The notes beneath the pieces were generated by a model. It searched no databases and was not told the origin of the DNA. It saw nothing but the letters and a program-made list of their open reading frames with translations. From a virus, in the IMG/VR virus record IMGVR_UViG_3300040801_002376, positions 1-29,557 of that record: 29,557 nucleotides of DNA; one strand, given 5' to 3'. The first letter of the stretch is position 1, and each line of letters begins with the position of its first letter. The position numbers and the translations under genes are program-made. Positions 28,422 to 29,557 of the stretch are shown here, one piece after another.

Positions 28422-29514
28422 TCACCTCCTCAGAAACAGGTTGAGCGGCGTCAGCGTCAACCTTAGTATATAGATCAAGGAAAGCTTCTTTCGTATCAGC
28501 ATCAAAGCGTGAGATACACAACTCAAGAGCTTTCATCTTGTTGTCAAAGATCGAGTAAGACTGCACGATGTGACAGAGACGTCGAGTAGAGATAACCTCA
28601 TCAACACCACCATCTTCAAATGTCTTACGGATCGTTTCGCTCCAAATAACCAAGTTAGCAGCAAAATCTTTGTCAACCTTACCGAACTTTTCCATATGCT
28701 TGATCAGGATCTTGCGTTCAGTTGCAAGCGCAGCGTATGGTTGTTCCATAGTAATAGTAAAACGCTCAAGGAAAGCTTCATCAATAATAGTGGCAGCAAT
28801 AAACTTGCCATCATCAGAGCCTTGACCTTTTGTGTTTGCAGTAGCAAAGACGTTGAAGCCCGGAGCGGGGCGAACCATCTCACCAGTTTTCTTAATCAAC
28901 ACTGGCTTCCCTTCCATTACACCTTGGAGGGACATGATTTTATTTGAGCCACGATCAATCTCATCAATCAAGAGAATCGCGCCCCGCTCCATTGCCTTGA
29001 TGACCGGGCCTTTATTGAATACAGTCTCACCATTAATAAGGCGGAAACCACCGATCAAATCATCCTCATCTGTTTCAGGAGTAATTTGAACGCGTACGTA
29101 TTCACGACCCAAGCGGGCGCAGGCCTGCTCAATCATCAAAGTCTTACCGTTTCCAGATAGGCCGGAAACGTAAGTCGGGTAAAAAATGCCTGAACGAATA
29201 ATCGATTCAACATCTTTAAAGTGTCCCCATGGGACATACGTAGGATCTGCATCAGGTACAAATACTTCGTCATTAACAATAGATGCAACGCCACCACTCA
29301 TCTGAGGTGCCTCTTCTTTACGGCGGAATGGCAGTAGCTGAGCTTCTAGGTTATAAAGGCCACGGCGAACCTTAGGCTGAGATGTAGTGAATCGATAAGA
29401 CTCACTATCTTTGATGCCTAGTTCGCGGGCAACCGCCGTTACGGTTTTAGGATAAAATTCGTTTGTATCGGGAAAACGGGTAGCAAGTTCACTTGCGAGT
29501 TTCACAGTATTCAT
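28402..29514 (-). CDS. cobS: CobS-like AAA+ ATPase (MoxR type)
   Basis: 370 residues with Walker A GLSGNGKT at 118-125, Walker B LLIDEID at 181-187, and sensor region FATANTKGQGSDDGKF. N-terminal region about 1-90 contains a helix-turn-helix-like TVTAVARELGIKD. Named after the cobaltochelatase subunit, it is a standard gene of marine T4-like phages, whose actual role there is unresolved; no CobT partner is seen here. The MoxR-type remodelling ATPase reading is safer than cobalamin synthesis. Ends over the start of the DUF5664 gene (20-base overlap). Confidence 0.9.
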   Translation of the reverse strand: MNTVKLASELATRFPDTNEFYPKTVTAVARELGIKDSESYRFTTSQPKVRRGLYNLEAQLLPFRRKEEAPQMSGGVASIVNDEVFVPDADPTYVPWGHFKDVESIIRSGIFYPTYVSGLSGNGKTLMIEQACARLGREYVRVQITPETDEDDLIGGFRLINGETVFNKGPVIKAMERGAILLIDEIDRGSNKIMSLQGVMEGKPVLIKKTGEMVRPAPGFNVFATANTKGQGSDDGKFIAATIIDEAFLERFTITMEQPYAALATERKILIKHMEKFGKVDKDFAANLVIWSETIRKTFEDGGVDEVISTRRLCHIVQSYSIFDNKMKALELCISRFDADTKEAFLDLYTKVDADAAQPVSEEVNDESWS

Positions 29515-29548
29515 AATATAGTCTCTCCATCACATTATCAATAGGTAT

Positions 29549-29557
29549 ATTATACTA
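29549..29557 (-). promoter_or_regulatory. Partial early promoter (-10 box) of cobS
   Basis: Minus-strand TATAAT at 29549-29554 with flanking GGTATATTATAC, like the -10 of the other early promoters. The -35 would lie beyond the window edge. A GGAGAGAC ribosome site follows before ATG 29514. Confidence 0.6.

Noticed and set aside
28402-29514. CobS as evidence for phage cobalamin synthesis
   Set aside because: Only the MoxR-type ATPase is seen, with no CobT or CobN; the name follows annotation habit.
1-29557. CRISPR arrays, insertion sequences, integrase or attachment sites
   Set aside because: No regularly spaced repeats, transposase, integrase or terminal inverted repeats were found.

Overview
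The window comes from a T4-like (T4 superfamily) myovirus with a Gram-negative host. The evidence is a full T4-type replication module: gp43 polymerase, gp44/gp62 clamp loader, gp45 clamp, gp41 helicase, UvsX, RegA and a DsbA-like protein. Added to this are genes typical of marine T4-like phages: Hsp20, CobS-like ATPase, ThyX, MazG-like proteins and DUF6267. A DUF1127 protein and phasin-like proteins point to an alphaproteobacterial host; this is inference. Almost everything is on the minus strand, genes are packed with ATGA/TAATG overlaps, and no gene-free stretch exceeds 300 bases.

Layout from right to left, the direction of minus-strand transcription. 29.5-27.1 kb: CobS-like ATPase, a DUF5664 pyrophosphohydrolase, gp45 clamp and a small conserved protein. 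27.0-25.9 kb: tRNA-Asn, dsbA-like gene, tRNA-Pro, a degenerate tRNA-like element, and the only plus-strand gene, a lipoprotein with a CHAP-like peptidase domain. 25.9-24.0 kb: gp44, a membrane protein, gp62 and RegA. 24.0-22.3 kb: GroES-like protein, Hsp20, DUF1127 and two phasin-like proteins. 22.0-19.4 kb: DNA polymerase with a TTG start. 19.4-15.5 kb: about a dozen small, mostly unknown accessory genes. 15.5-12.6 kb: two MazG-like proteins, a primase-like protein, a PD-(D/E)XK-like protein and a second DUF5664 protein. 12.6-8.5 kb: a probable DNA base hypermodification cluster (dCMP hydroxymethylase-like TS homologue, dCMP deaminase, SGNH-like protein, PLP enzyme, putative base pyrophosphorylase). 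8.5-4.2 kb: UvsX, gp41, ThyX and small genes. 4.2-2.3 kb: small early genes and a zincin, ending in a strong terminator. 2.2-0 kb: two late genes.

Transcription can be read from the sequence. A series of sigma70-type promoters with a TGTACA -35 box, a 17-bp spacer and a TATAAT -10 box (close to the T4 early promoter) drives the minus-strand blocks. Several carry a palindrome TGGTAT-N3/4-ATACCA over the -10. Exact T4-type late boxes (TATAAATA) precede the late genes at 2235, the hsp20 gene at 23664 and the plus-strand lipoprotein at 25973, and one lies inside gp62.

The most interesting points are: two late proteins whose first ten residues look like the T4 capsid-targeting sequence with a gp21-type protease site, one of which has nucleotidyltransferase-like motifs; the five-gene hypermodification cluster beside four NTP-pyrophosphohydrolase homologues; the phasin/DUF1127/Hsp20 block; and a peptidase gene whose reading frame runs through an antisense tRNA relic.
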